In this document: one piece after another, positions 15,826-23,538 of the stretch | How the letters are laid out: each line of letters begins with the position of its first letter | Position numbering within the stretch: the stretch's first letter is position 1 | Origin: Candidatus Bathyarchaeum sp. | Lineage (GTDB): Archaea > Thermoproteota > Bathyarchaeia > Bathyarchaeales > Bathyarchaeaceae | Length of the DNA: 33,724 nt | Direction of reading: 5' to 3' | Assembly (NCBI GenBank): GCA_003096235.1 | Contig: PIXT01000108.1 | Coordinates: 1-33,724 of the forward strand | Notes under the pieces: model-generated | What the model saw: only the letters and a program-made list of their open reading frames with translations | What the model was told of the DNA's origin: nothing | The model's database searches: none | Made by a program: the position numbers and the translations under genes

Positions 15826-16145
15826 GTGAAAATACTGAAAAACAAATCAAAAGCTGCTATAATGTCACTTTCAACAGTAAGCATTGTTGCAGAATCATTT
15901 GTTTTTCCATCTGCTCATGCACAAACACCAACAAAACAGACACGCGCCCACAAAAGCGTCATCCCGAACCCCGCAGAATCAACTCCAACCGAATACTGGA
16001 GTAACCCAATAAATGCAAGACTCGGGGAGGACCATCTTCTGCAGGAAACTGGTTAACAGTTCTCGCCAATTTGATTGCCCTCTACAAAAAAGACACTCCT
16101 GATTCTCCTCACGTTTTGTTGGGAGACAAATGCATTGGCAAATAA
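15826..16145 (+). pseudogene. Truncated third copy of the PQQ-type surface protein
   Basis: GTG at 15826, 13 bases after GGGGA, opens MKILKNKSKAAIMSLSTVSI, close to the start of surface protein 2, with a signal peptide ending in AHAQ. After about 48 residues it jumps to TPTEYWSNPINARLGE, matching the region before the propeller of protein 1 (PSEYWTRPIDSQLRE). A frame shift near 16040 restores SAGNWL and later SPHVLL, matching AGNWL and GHILW of protein 1. The sequence then joins the 3'-flank type sequence (TTGGGAGACAAATGCATTG). Two large deletions and a frame shift make it non-functional. Confidence 0.75.
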
Positions 16146-16419
16146 ATGGGGCTGAAAAGGCTCTAACATGGGAACATGAAAATGACAAAAGCAATAGCTG
16201 GGAGTTTTTCATTTTTTTCTCCTCTATAGCACCCCATGAAAGAGCCTCAGCAAACTCCTTATTGCCATTGCATCTCAATTTGAGCGTTCTGTATGTTCTA
16301 ATTTGATGCTGTGACCTTATAGGCGTTTGTTTTTCATTACTCGGGTCTTTTGCTTTGTTTGGTTCTGATGTTTTCTCAAGCTCTGTTAAACTATGGCTTT
16401 TTCTGTTTTTGCTGCTCAT
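15979..16419 (-). CDS. Unrecognised small protein coupled to the CYTH gene
   Basis: The ATG at 16419 overlaps the TGA of the CYTH gene (ATGA), a sign of translational coupling. The first 90 or so residues are hydrophilic and include SQHQIRTYRTLKL, NKEFAEALSW and AIEEKKMK. The same segments appear in the broken copy at 6539-6720, so this part was once a real coding gene. The remainder of the 146 codons runs antisense through the third surface-protein remnant and is probably not original. The family is not recognised, and the gene may itself be decaying. Confidence 0.42.
   Translation of the reverse strand: MSSKNRKSHSLTELEKTSEPNKAKDPSNEKQTPIRSQHQIRTYRTLKLRCNGNKEFAEALSWGAIEEKKMKNSQLLLLSFSCSHVRAFSAPFICQCICLPTKREENQECLFCRGQSNWRELLTSFLQKMVLPESCIYWVTPVFGWS
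16117..16390 (-). repeat. Inverted-repeat arm B (pairs with 6539-6800)
   Basis: This is the complementary partner of 6539-6800, with a 42-base identical block at 16274-16315 (complement of 6603-6644). Together with the surface-protein 3' ends, the arms enclose about 9.3 kb. Confidence 0.75.
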
Positions 16420-16958
16420 GCACCAGCTAGGTCGCTGTAAGAATGTGTCTCAAGATTGCTTGAATCTATCTGCAGCGTTTCCATTAATTGTTCTAGAATA
16501 CTTTGATCCTGTTCAATCATGCTTGAATCGTCGGCAGTTTGTCTTTCAAATTCAACAAATTTGCCGAGCATCTTAACTGTGTCCAGATGAATTTGGGTTC
16601 CTTGGTGCTGATAGATTTCTCTAACTTTTTCTATGACAATAAGCGGTTTTAGTATCTTGTTGAGAATGGTCTTTAAGTCATCTGATTCTTGAACCCTAAG
16701 AAGGAATGCATCATCTTGTTTCGGTCCCGCGATGTTCTCTCGTTCATAGTAGATTAGCTCTGCGGTGCTGTCGCCATTTACTTCTCTTAGTTTCAATCTT
16801 CCTTCTGGAACTTTGAAATAGATGTCCGTTTGCTGAAATGTTCCCACGTATTCGGCTCCTAGAGAAGACAACTTCTTTCTCAAAAAATTGTGGTCATCAA
16901 CTCTTGCCTTTACTTCCACCATTTTATGTTTTAGGCTGCGCCGAGTTTCGATCTTCAC
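16416..16958 (-). CDS. CYTH-domain protein (CyaB/thiamine-triphosphatase-like)
   Basis: This 180-residue protein has a single CYTH triphosphate-tunnel fold. It shows an N-terminal strand MVEVKARV, the QTDIYFKVPEGRLKLRE segment with basic residues lining the tunnel, AELIYYER in the centre, and HLDTVKMLGKFVEFE near the end. The first Glu of the classic ExExK is Met here. Members of this subfamily often have a different residue there, so activity is not excluded. Candidate reactions are hydrolysis of inorganic or organic triphosphates, or class IV adenylate cyclase. The start could be Met1 (16958) or Met13. It is followed by a small gene that overlaps by four bases. Confidence 0.83.
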   Translation of the reverse strand: MKIETRRSLKHKMVEVKARVDDHNFLRKKLSSLGAEYVGTFQQTDIYFKVPEGRLKLREVNGDSTAELIYYERENIAGPKQDDAFLLRVQESDDLKTILNKILKPLIVIEKVREIYQHQGTQIHLDTVKMLGKFVEFERQTADDSSMIEQDQSILEQLMETLQIDSSNLETHSYSDLAGA

Positions 16959-17014
16959 TGTATAATCAACTCTTCAAGAAGAATTGTGGCAAAGACTATT
17001 GTGCTTTTCTGTCT

Positions 17015-17398
17015 TCAAAACTTAGAAGTGTCAAACGGCTCTTTATTATTGACGACAGCTGGTTGGTCGTCAAGTTTATCGAGTTTTTCTTTGAATGTTG
17101 TTTCAAGTACGTGTCTTAACCGAAGAAAAGTTTCTTCATCAAGTTTTTCATCAGATAACAAAGACACGAGCCTGCTTGATTCGCTGTTGAATTGTTTCAC
17201 ATATCTTAGCCTTCTGCTAAGGTTTACATACGTTTTTCTATCAAGCTTTCCTGCAAACAATAACTGTCTGAGCTTTTTTAGTTTTTCTTCATATTGGTCC
17301 TCTTGAGATTTTGATTTAGTATAAATTATTACGCCTACAAGAACGAACACAGATGCGGCTAAAGGTAGAATTAGATAGAAGAATTGATTGGGTTCCAT
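17015..17398 (-). CDS. Small membrane-anchored protein with SHOCT-like repeats
   Basis: This 127-residue protein has one N-terminal membrane helix (about 7-28). A charged cytoplasmic part follows that holds two related helical motifs: LRQLLFAGKLDRKTYVNLSRR (about 44-64) and SLLSDEKLDEETFLRLRHVL (about 79-98). Each resembles a short SHOCT-type helix (L-x-G/E-K-L-x-x-x-x-Y/F). It lies 57 bases upstream of the CYTH gene on the same strand and may share its transcript. Function unknown. Confidence 0.6.
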   Translation of the reverse strand: MEPNQFFYLILPLAASVFVLVGVIIYTKSKSQEDQYEEKLKKLRQLLFAGKLDRKTYVNLSRRLRYVKQFNSESSRLVSLLSDEKLDEETFLRLRHVLETTFKEKLDKLDDQPAVVNNKEPFDTSKF

Positions 17399-17596
17399 AC
17401 CCCTGAAGATACATGCATGTAATAAACTCTTTATGAATTCTGCTTACATACTTGCAATACATCTTGGCATAAAGAATCTAGAGCTAACGTTTCTTCATGT
17501 TCTATGATGATGTTACGGGAATCAAAAGTCAATTATGTAATCTACGAAAAGCTGATATTAACTTTCTTGATATTTTGCGTTGAAGAGCTGGGTGAG

Positions 17597-18043
17597 ATGA
17601 ACGCTGAACTAATAGCCCCGTGTGGCATGAACTGTGCCGTTTGTAGTAACTATCTTGCTTTGAAAAATGATGTTAGAGCTAAAGGAGTGAAACTACCTTA
17701 CTGTAAAGGTTGCAGACCCAGAGACAAGAAGTGCTCTTTCATCAAGAAAAAATGCGAAAAGCTTCTCAGCCAAAACGTGGAATTTTGTTATGAATGCGAA
17801 GATTTTCCCTGCAATAACCTCAAGCAACTCGAAAAGAAATACATAATTCATTACCGCACCAGCATGGTTGACAACCTAGTTTTCATTAGAGATTATGGTC
17901 TGCTTCAGTTTTTGGAGAGTCAAAAGAAAAAGTGGCAGTGTCCAGATTGTGGTGAGATTATTTGTTGTCATAATGGGATATGTTATAGTTGTGGTTTGGA
18001 ACAGTTAAGAAATAAAAAGAAGAAATATAGATGGGAAGATTAG
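17597..18043 (+). CDS. Cys-rich DUF3795-like protein
   Basis: This 148-residue protein starts at ATG 17597, preceded by GGTGA. The open frame reaches back to 17504, but the extra residues are hydrophobic and unlike the family. It shows IAPCGMNCAVCSNYLA at the start, a CKGC-x4-KKC element, and CYECEDFPC near the middle, the typical DUF3795 cysteine pattern for metal binding. The C-terminus adds a second zinc-ribbon-like set, CPDCGEIICCHNGICYSCG. Its role is unknown. Zinc or iron-sulfur binding is inferred from the cysteines. Confidence 0.75.
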   Translation: MNAELIAPCGMNCAVCSNYLALKNDVRAKGVKLPYCKGCRPRDKKCSFIKKKCEKLLSQNVEFCYECEDFPCNNLKQLEKKYIIHYRTSMVDNLVFIRDYGLLQFLESQKKKWQCPDCGEIICCHNGICYSCGLEQLRNKKKKYRWED

Positions 18044-18238
18044 CCAAATTTAATTTTATGTTTTAGTTCGGGTGAACCCAAGAATACACCCATTTAAATA
18101 AAATTTTTAGGTTTATACTCTGGAAAACTGGGAAACATCCACAATAGTTGCAAGAGCCAATCTTTACTTTACAATAATGCTTATAGGTATGCTTTTAATC
18201 TAGCATTCTGTCCATTAACAATCAGGAGAATTAATAAG

Positions 18239-20449
18239 GTGCCCAAATTTAGGCAAACGAGCGATCTCGTAAAGCTCATGAACAAAAAAGAAGACATCAG
18301 GGATATAGGCATAATTGCCCACATCGATCACGGCAAGACCACAATGTCCGATTCCCTGCTAGCTGAAGCAGGACTCCTGTCCCCTAAAATCGCAGGAGCA
18401 GCAAGAGCCCTCGACTATCTTGAAGAAGAACAGAAGAGGGGAATCACAATTAAAACAGCCAACATTTCGCTTCTACACGAAATAAATGGCAAATCACACG
18501 TCGTCAACCTAATAGACACTCCAGGACACGTAGACTTCACAGGAAAAGTAACACGTGCCCTAAGAGCAATCGACGGAGCTGTCGTAGTTGTAGATGCTGT
18601 CGAAGAAGTTATGGTTCAAACAGAAACAGTAACCCGCCAAGCTCTTAACGAGCGAGTGAAACCTGTTTTGTTCATCAATAAAGTCGACCGACTAATCAAA
18701 GAATTGAAACTAAACGCAGAACAGATGCAAACAAAACTTCTCCGAATCATCAGAGACTTCAACAACTTGATCTCAATATATGGAGAAGAAGAACATAAGA
18801 AAGCATGGAAAGTTGATCCAACTAAAGGAACAGTTGCCTTTGGTTCTGCCCTGCACAAATGGGGCTTCACACTTGACATAGCCCAAGAGAAAGGAATAAA
18901 ATTCAGTGACGTTGTGGATGCATATCATAATGGGGAAGAAGAAAAACTTGCAGAAACCGTTCCTCTCCACAAGGCAATACTGGACATGGCAGTACTGAAT
19001 CTTCCAAATCCTATAGTTGCACAGAAGTATCGTGTTCCTAAAGTCTGGAAGGGAGAAGCAGATTCTGAACTTGGGAAAGCCATGATTAACTGTGACGATC
19101 AGGGACCAACCGTTATGTGCTTGACGTCCGCCATGATGGATCCTCATGCAGGATTAGTTGCTACCGGTCGTGTCTTTTCGGGTTGCGTTAACGAGGGCGA
19201 CCGAGTTTTTCTGGTTGGTGCCAAAAAGGATTATCGTGTTCAGCAGGTATCCATGTATATGGGCGCTTTCCGTGAGGTTGTTGGCAAGATAGGTGCTGGA
19301 AACATAGCTGCGGTGTTGGGTTTGGATCTTGCTAGAGCAGGAGAAACCCTTGTTAGCGTTAAACACAAAGATACTATGGTTCCTTTCGAAAACATCCAAT
19401 ATGTTTCTGAGCCAGTTATCACCATTGCGATTGAACCCAAGTATCCACGGGAATTGCCTCGTCTCATCGAATTGATGGACCGTTTAGCTATTGACGACCC
19501 AAACTTGGTAACTAAAATTAACAAAGAAACTGGTGAATATCTTCTCAGCGGAATGGGTGAACTCCACCTCGAAATAGCCGTCAAGTTCCTCAAACAAACT
19601 GGTGGAGGACTGGAAATTCTAACTTCACAGCCACTGGTAGTTTACAGAGAAACTGCATCTACACAAGGTGTAGTAGCGATGGCGAAGAGCCCCAACAAAC
19701 ACAGCAAATTCTGGATTCAAGTGGAGCCTCTTGACCAAACAGTTGTTGACTTGATGGAGAAAGGTTCCCTGTTTGAAGCAATGGGAAACAAGCGGATTGG
19801 TGAGACTCTACGTGAGGAAGCAGGTTGGTCTGCTCAAGAAGCACGGAACGTGTGGGCGTTGGAAGAACACCGCAACATCTTGGTCGACTTAACTAAAGGT
19901 GTTCAATACCTCAGAGAAGTCAAAGAAACAGTCAACTCAGGTTTCAGGTGGGCAGCCAGAAATGGACCCCTTTCCGATGAGCCAATACGAGGAGTCAAAG
20001 TAAAGCTGTTGGACGTAAAACTGCACGAAGACCCAGTACACCGTGGACCCGCACAAATCATGCCAGCAATGAAAAGAGCCCTGTGGGGATCTTTCCTTAC
20101 AGCAAACCCAGTTCTGTCTGAACCAATCTATAAAATCGGAGTTTCAGTTCCTCACCAATTCGTCGGCGACGTAACAGGACTAATAACACGCAAGAGAGGA
20201 AGAATAGTTTCTTCAGAACAAAAAGGACCAATAACCAACGTTACTGGATATCTTCCGGTTTCCGAGACTTTTGGTCTATCCGCTGACATGAGAGGTTCAA
20301 CTTCTGGTCACGCCTTCTGGCAGACTCAGTTTGACCATTGGGAAAAGGTTCCTGAAAGCATATCAATGGAAGTCATAGCGGGAATCCGAAAAAGACGTGG
20401 ACTACCTGAAGAAATACCTCGAGCCAACAAATTCATCGACAAAGTCTAA
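18239..20449 (+). CDS. fusA: Translation elongation factor 2 (aEF-2)
   Basis: This 736-residue GTPase drives translocation on the ribosome. The G motifs are AHIDHGKTT (about 27-35), RGITIK, DTPGH and NKVD. The C-terminal domain IV carries DPVHRGPAQ, whose His is the site that becomes diphthamide. The length is typical of archaeal EF-2. The GTG start at 18239 is supported by AGGAGA at 18224-18229 and by the early GHIDHGKT-type spacing. The gene stands alone and ends in a strong hairpin terminator at 20475. Confidence 0.97.
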   Translation: MPKFRQTSDLVKLMNKKEDIRDIGIIAHIDHGKTTMSDSLLAEAGLLSPKIAGAARALDYLEEEQKRGITIKTANISLLHEINGKSHVVNLIDTPGHVDFTGKVTRALRAIDGAVVVVDAVEEVMVQTETVTRQALNERVKPVLFINKVDRLIKELKLNAEQMQTKLLRIIRDFNNLISIYGEEEHKKAWKVDPTKGTVAFGSALHKWGFTLDIAQEKGIKFSDVVDAYHNGEEEKLAETVPLHKAILDMAVLNLPNPIVAQKYRVPKVWKGEADSELGKAMINCDDQGPTVMCLTSAMMDPHAGLVATGRVFSGCVNEGDRVFLVGAKKDYRVQQVSMYMGAFREVVGKIGAGNIAAVLGLDLARAGETLVSVKHKDTMVPFENIQYVSEPVITIAIEPKYPRELPRLIELMDRLAIDDPNLVTKINKETGEYLLSGMGELHLEIAVKFLKQTGGGLEILTSQPLVVYRETASTQGVVAMAKSPNKHSKFWIQVEPLDQTVVDLMEKGSLFEAMGNKRIGETLREEAGWSAQEARNVWALEEHRNILVDLTKGVQYLREVKETVNSGFRWAARNGPLSDEPIRGVKVKLLDVKLHEDPVHRGPAQIMPAMKRALWGSFLTANPVLSEPIYKIGVSVPHQFVGDVTGLITRKRGRIVSSEQKGPITNVTGYLPVSETFGLSADMRGSTSGHAFWQTQFDHWEKVPESISMEVIAGIRKRRGLPEEIPRANKFIDKV

Positions 20450-20474
20450 ACCAAACATCAACACCATCACCAAC

Positions 20475-20537
20475 AGGCATTTAGCAAAACCTGCTAGATG
20501 CCTATTTTATCCATTTTTTGATTTTTTATTTTTTAAA
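20475..20537 (+). terminator. Hairpin plus T-run terminator after aEF-2
   Basis: The arms AGGCATTTAGCA (20475-20486) and TGCTAGATGCCT (20492-20503) pair over 12 positions with one G-U pair and a five-base loop. T-rich sequence with runs of six Ts follows to 20537. Archaeal termination mostly needs only the T-run, so the bacterial-style hairpin is notable. It starts 26 bases after the stop codon. Confidence 0.72.
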
Positions 20538-20748
20538 GTAAAAACCAGTAGACTCCCTGTATGGCTACAAGTTCTCGAGATTTTTTTCTACGTGCGGCAG
20601 CCATCTTAGTGCATATTTTTGGTAAGTGGCTATAAAAAAATGGTGATGCCCCTTGTTGTTTGGGACTACTTTGTTTTTAGGCGGTTGACGTTACTGTTTT
20701 TATGGTGCTACTTTTGGTTATGACCTGTTTGGCGTCTTTGGTGGGTTG

Positions 20749-21621
20749 TTATCCTGAAAACTCTTTTCTTTCAAAGATTAACAAACCCAAAACTGCGGTG
20801 ACTACAAAGTAAATTCCTATAATTGCTAGACCTACTGGGATTTGAACGTTAAATGTTGTCAACGAAATTCCTATGTTTGGTCCTGCGCCTCCGCCGTTAC
20901 CAAAGTTGGTTACGACCTTGTGTTGTGGGTACGGAACAGTCAATATGTTTCCTATGATTTGTGCTCCATACGTTAAGATGAACCACGGCTCAATTTGCAC
21001 AAGGCTTGAAACTAGGGTTTGAATGAGTGAGAAGGCAAACAAAAACAGGATTGCTGTAACAATGGTGGACATTGAGGTACTCTTGAATACTGAACTGAAG
21101 AAGAATGTGAACCCAAGAACTGCTGCAAGATAAAACCACGCAAAAAGCACAGAATACACGAATTCGAAAGGAATGCTTAGACCAAAATAGTATAGTCCAT
21201 TGCCTACTGTGACTGCAGTGAATACTCCAAGCATTATTGAAGATGCAGAAAAGGCTGCCAGCAGTTTTCCAATATACACGGATGATCGTCTAATTGGATT
21301 TGGGAGCCCAAAGTAGCCTGTTTTGTTCTGGAATTCGCCTGCGATTGCGTCACCTCCAAAGAAAATTCCTGAAAGGATAATGACGTATGTTGCGGAGTTT
21401 CCCCACCAGTTAGAATAAAAAGCTAATTCAGAGGTTAGAAAACTCGCAGGTCGATAGTATCCAACTACAACTGTGAGCAGTACACCTACAAGCAGCGTTA
21501 TGGTTAATAGTATGAAAAATCTGCGTGATCTAAAGTAATCCAGAAATGTGTACTTTGTTGTGATGCCAACTTGCGTTAGGCTACTTGGCACCTTATTGTT
21601 TGAACCAATTGTCTCTGTCAT
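20749..21621 (-). CDS. ABC-2 type transporter permease
   Basis: This 290-residue protein has an N-terminal cytoplasmic stretch and six membrane helices (first at about 32-55, last at about 262-284). The arrangement includes the loop FKNKTGYFGLPNPIRR-like segment after helix 2 that is common in ABC-2 permeases coupled to a separate ATPase. It begins seven bases after the stop of the ATPase gene at 21628, so the two form one exporter. The substrate is unknown. Confidence 0.85.
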   Translation of the reverse strand: MTETIGSNNKVPSSLTQVGITTKYTFLDYFRSRRFFILLTITLLVGVLLTVVVGYYRPASFLTSELAFYSNWWGNSATYVIILSGIFFGGDAIAGEFQNKTGYFGLPNPIRRSSVYIGKLLAAFSASSIMLGVFTAVTVGNGLYYFGLSIPFEFVYSVLFAWFYLAAVLGFTFFFSSVFKSTSMSTIVTAILFLFAFSLIQTLVSSLVQIEPWFILTYGAQIIGNILTVPYPQHKVVTNFGNGGGAGPNIGISLTTFNVQIPVGLAIIGIYFVVTAVLGLLIFERKEFSG

Positions 21622-21627
21622 TGTATA

Positions 21628-22569
21628 TCACAACGTATTTTTTATAAGACTCAAATATGCTCCTTCAAGAGCCGACGAAGAAGGCTTGTAGCTGACAATT
21701 CCAATCTTCATCTTCACTAACTCAGCAAGAAGCTTTTCTTGTGTATCCAAACCACCCGTGAACTGTATTCTACATGTAGTTCCGTCACTTTTTTCAGCCT
21801 TGACAATGTAGGGCAATTTTGAGGCTATCTTATTTACCAACTTTGCATCTACGGTTTTTCGTAGTCCAATTTCAACAAAGTTATTTCCGTCTGAAACCTT
21901 TGCAGTTACATTCGAAATTGAGTCATAGACAAGTAATTTACCATGATCTATCATGGCAACCTCGTCACAGACATCAGAAACTTCGCTAAGCAAGTGGCTG
22001 CTCATGAAAATCAGTCTCTTTTTGTTCTTTAGAGACTTTATAATGTCCCTTACTTCACTCATTCCACGAGGGTCAAGTCCCGAGGTAGGTTCGTCCAAAA
22101 GAACAACACAGGGGTCACTGAGTATAGCCGCGGCAACACAGATTCTTTGCTTCATTCCCTTAGAAAATTTGCCGACGCGTTTATCAATCCATTCACTCAT
22201 CCGAACTTCAGAGACAACCTCTTCTATACGCATTTTCCGCTCAGCCTTAGGTACACCTCTAATTTCAGCAATCATTGTCAGTGCCTCTCGAGGTGTTAGT
22301 GCAGGATAAATTTCTGGGGTTTCAATTAATGTGCCTACAGATTCAAGCGCCTTTTTCTTTTGTTTATGCACATTTACACCATTTATTAGCGCTTCACCAG
22401 AAGATGGTCTGATTAAGTCAGTAAACATTTTGAGAGCAGTTGTTTTTCCTGCACCATTAGGTCCTAGGAAACCAACACATTTTGCGCCCTCAATCTTGAG
22501 ATTCAAGTTCGACACTGCAGAAAATGAACCGTAATTTTTTGAAAGATTTGAGGCTTCGATTGATGGCAT
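21628..22569 (-). CDS. ABC transporter ATPase, partner of the ABC-2 permease
   Basis: This 313-residue protein has Walker A GPNGAGKTT (about 37-45), the signature variant FSKGMKQR, Walker B VVLLDEPTSGLDP and the H-loop SSHLL. A C-terminal extension of about 90 residues is usual for ABC-2 exporters. The promoter upstream contains a TATA-like CTTTTAAGG and the motif CCGAATGAGTTC. A damaged copy of the first 50 or so codons and of this promoter lies at 22987-23222. Confidence 0.93.
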   Translation of the reverse strand: MPSIEASNLSKNYGSFSAVSNLNLKIEGAKCVGFLGPNGAGKTTALKMFTDLIRPSSGEALINGVNVHKQKKKALESVGTLIETPEIYPALTPREALTMIAEIRGVPKAERKMRIEEVVSEVRMSEWIDKRVGKFSKGMKQRICVAAAILSDPCVVLLDEPTSGLDPRGMSEVRDIIKSLKNKKRLIFMSSHLLSEVSDVCDEVAMIDHGKLLVYDSISNVTAKVSDGNNFVEIGLRKTVDAKLVNKIASKLPYIVKAEKSDGTTCRIQFTGGLDTQEKLLAELVKMKIGIVSYKPSSSALEGAYLSLIKNTL

Positions 22570-22628
22570 GTTACATCGTTGCTATACAAACTGGACGCAC
22601 CTTAAAAGGAGAACTCATTCGGGGGGAG
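22483..22628 (-). repeat. Direct duplication, intact copy (start of ABC ATPase and its promoter)
   Basis: This segment matches 23075-23222 in the same orientation. The runs CATGTTACATCGTTG and ATACAAACTGGACGCACC are shared exactly. It covers the promoter, start codon and first codons of the ATPase. Confidence 0.78.
22601..22622 (-). promoter_or_regulatory. Promoter of the ABC ATPase gene with CCGAATGAGTTC motif
   Basis: On the minus strand, CCGAATGAGTTC (22622-22611) is followed by CTCCTTTTAAGG, a TATA-like box about 35 bases before the ATG at 22569. The leader would be very short. The same upstream motif is found at 24301-24290 before the gene at 24226, and in the duplicated copy at 23202-23213 with a slight change. 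Confidence 0.55.
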
Positions 22629-22716
22629 TTAAAATGAACAAATTGCATATTCAATTTTAAGGCTCTATTAACCGTTTTGCCGTGCAAGTGTGATCTGGAG
22701 GAAAATTAATTGATTG

Positions 22717-22968
22717 TTAAAACAGGGATAGTTTGATTATGTTACGTCTTTCTAGCCTTTGTAATGCTTCAATGTATTCGCTCTTTTGTTTTCCGTTTAC
22801 CTCAAAATGTTGCATTATATCCGTAACAGGACTTTGAGCAGCCCCGTTCCTTTGACGTTTACGTTGCAAATAATTTACAACACTCCGCTCGATTTTTCCA
22901 CACTTCCAAGTTGTGTTACGAATCAAAGTGACTATAGACTTGAGTACGTTTTGTGTTTCTTTTCCCAT
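22717..22968 (-). CDS. Small winged-helix-like protein
   Basis: This is an 83-residue basic protein. Its C-terminal half (SPVTDIMQHFEVNGKQKSEY then IEALQRLERRNIIKL) reads like a winged-helix recognition region. It starts 18 bases after the stop of the duplicated ATPase fragment and in the same frame, so the true start or origin is uncertain. It could be a regulator of the neighbouring exporter, or the C-terminal remnant of a longer protein. Confidence 0.45.
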   Translation of the reverse strand: MGKETQNVLKSIVTLIRNTTWKCGKIERSVVNYLQRKRQRNGAAQSPVTDIMQHFEVNGKQKSEYIEALQRLERRNIIKLSLF

Positions 22969-22986
22969 TGGTTTCGGCAGAATTGT

Positions 22987-23160
22987 TCACCTCAAAGTGT
23001 TCCGACAAAGCTTGATGTTGCTAAATTCACTTATTTTTTTGTAAGCGTTTGAGCCTAGAAAACTTGTATATCTTGAGCGATCAAGTTTGAAGTTTAAGTT
23101 TGACACTGCACCAAAAGGAAAGTAATGCTTTGAAAGATTTGAGGATTCCGTTGAAAGCAT
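22987..23160 (-). pseudogene. Truncated duplicate of the ABC ATPase N-terminus
   Basis: ATG at 23160 opens SNLSKHY, followed by FGAVSNLNFKL and SFLGSNAYKK. These align with SNLSKNY, FSAVSNLNLKI and GFLGPNGAGK of the intact gene at 22569. The sequence degenerates inside the Walker A loop and ends at TGA 22989-22987 after 57 codons. The upstream promoter is duplicated with it. Confidence 0.75.
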
Positions 23161-23222
23161 GTTACATCGTTGCCATACAAACTGGACGCACCTTAAAAGG
23201 TGAACTCATTCCGAGGGAGTTT
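23075..23222 (-). repeat. Direct duplication, damaged copy (ATPase start and promoter)
   Basis: This is the copy of 22483-22628, about 590 bases away in the same orientation. The TATA-like CTTTTAAGG and the start region are better preserved than the coding part. The promoter may therefore still work and could drive the small gene at 22968. Confidence 0.75.
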
Positions 23223-23241
23223 CTGTATTGCATCTTGCACG

Positions 23242-23538
23242 TTATGTTCTTGGACGTAACCTAGGAAACCTAAGTTGACCTACATACTTCATTATCCACT
23301 GCACAAGCTCATTGTATGCATCAGTTCCTGCTTTTGTCAGCTTCACGTTTCCATCATCATCTAATTCAACAAATTTTCTTTCAGACATCCAAGCAAGGTA
23401 ATTTACAAGTTTGTCATAAGCAAGTCCAGTAGACGTTGCAAGAGCCGTTCGGTTCATGCTATGTTTCTCTTTTAAAACCTTGATTATTCGTGCGATGACG
23501 TAAAGGTCAGGTTTAGAATTCTGCTTTTCTGAATTCAA
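23242..23538 (-). CDS. Winged-helix transcriptional regulator
   Basis: This 98-residue protein is a single winged helix. It shows ARIIKVLKEKHSMNRTALA, the recognition segment TGLAYDKLVNYLAWM, and a wing/last strand (FVELDDDGNVKLTKAGTDAY) common in small archaeal regulators (PF14947-like). Its start lies 26 bases inside the upstream membrane-protein gene, so the two are translationally linked. Confidence 0.8.
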   Translation of the reverse strand: MNSEKQNSKPDLYVIARIIKVLKEKHSMNRTALATSTGLAYDKLVNYLAWMSERKFVELDDDGNVKLTKAGTDAYNELVQWIMKYVGQLRFPRLRPRT

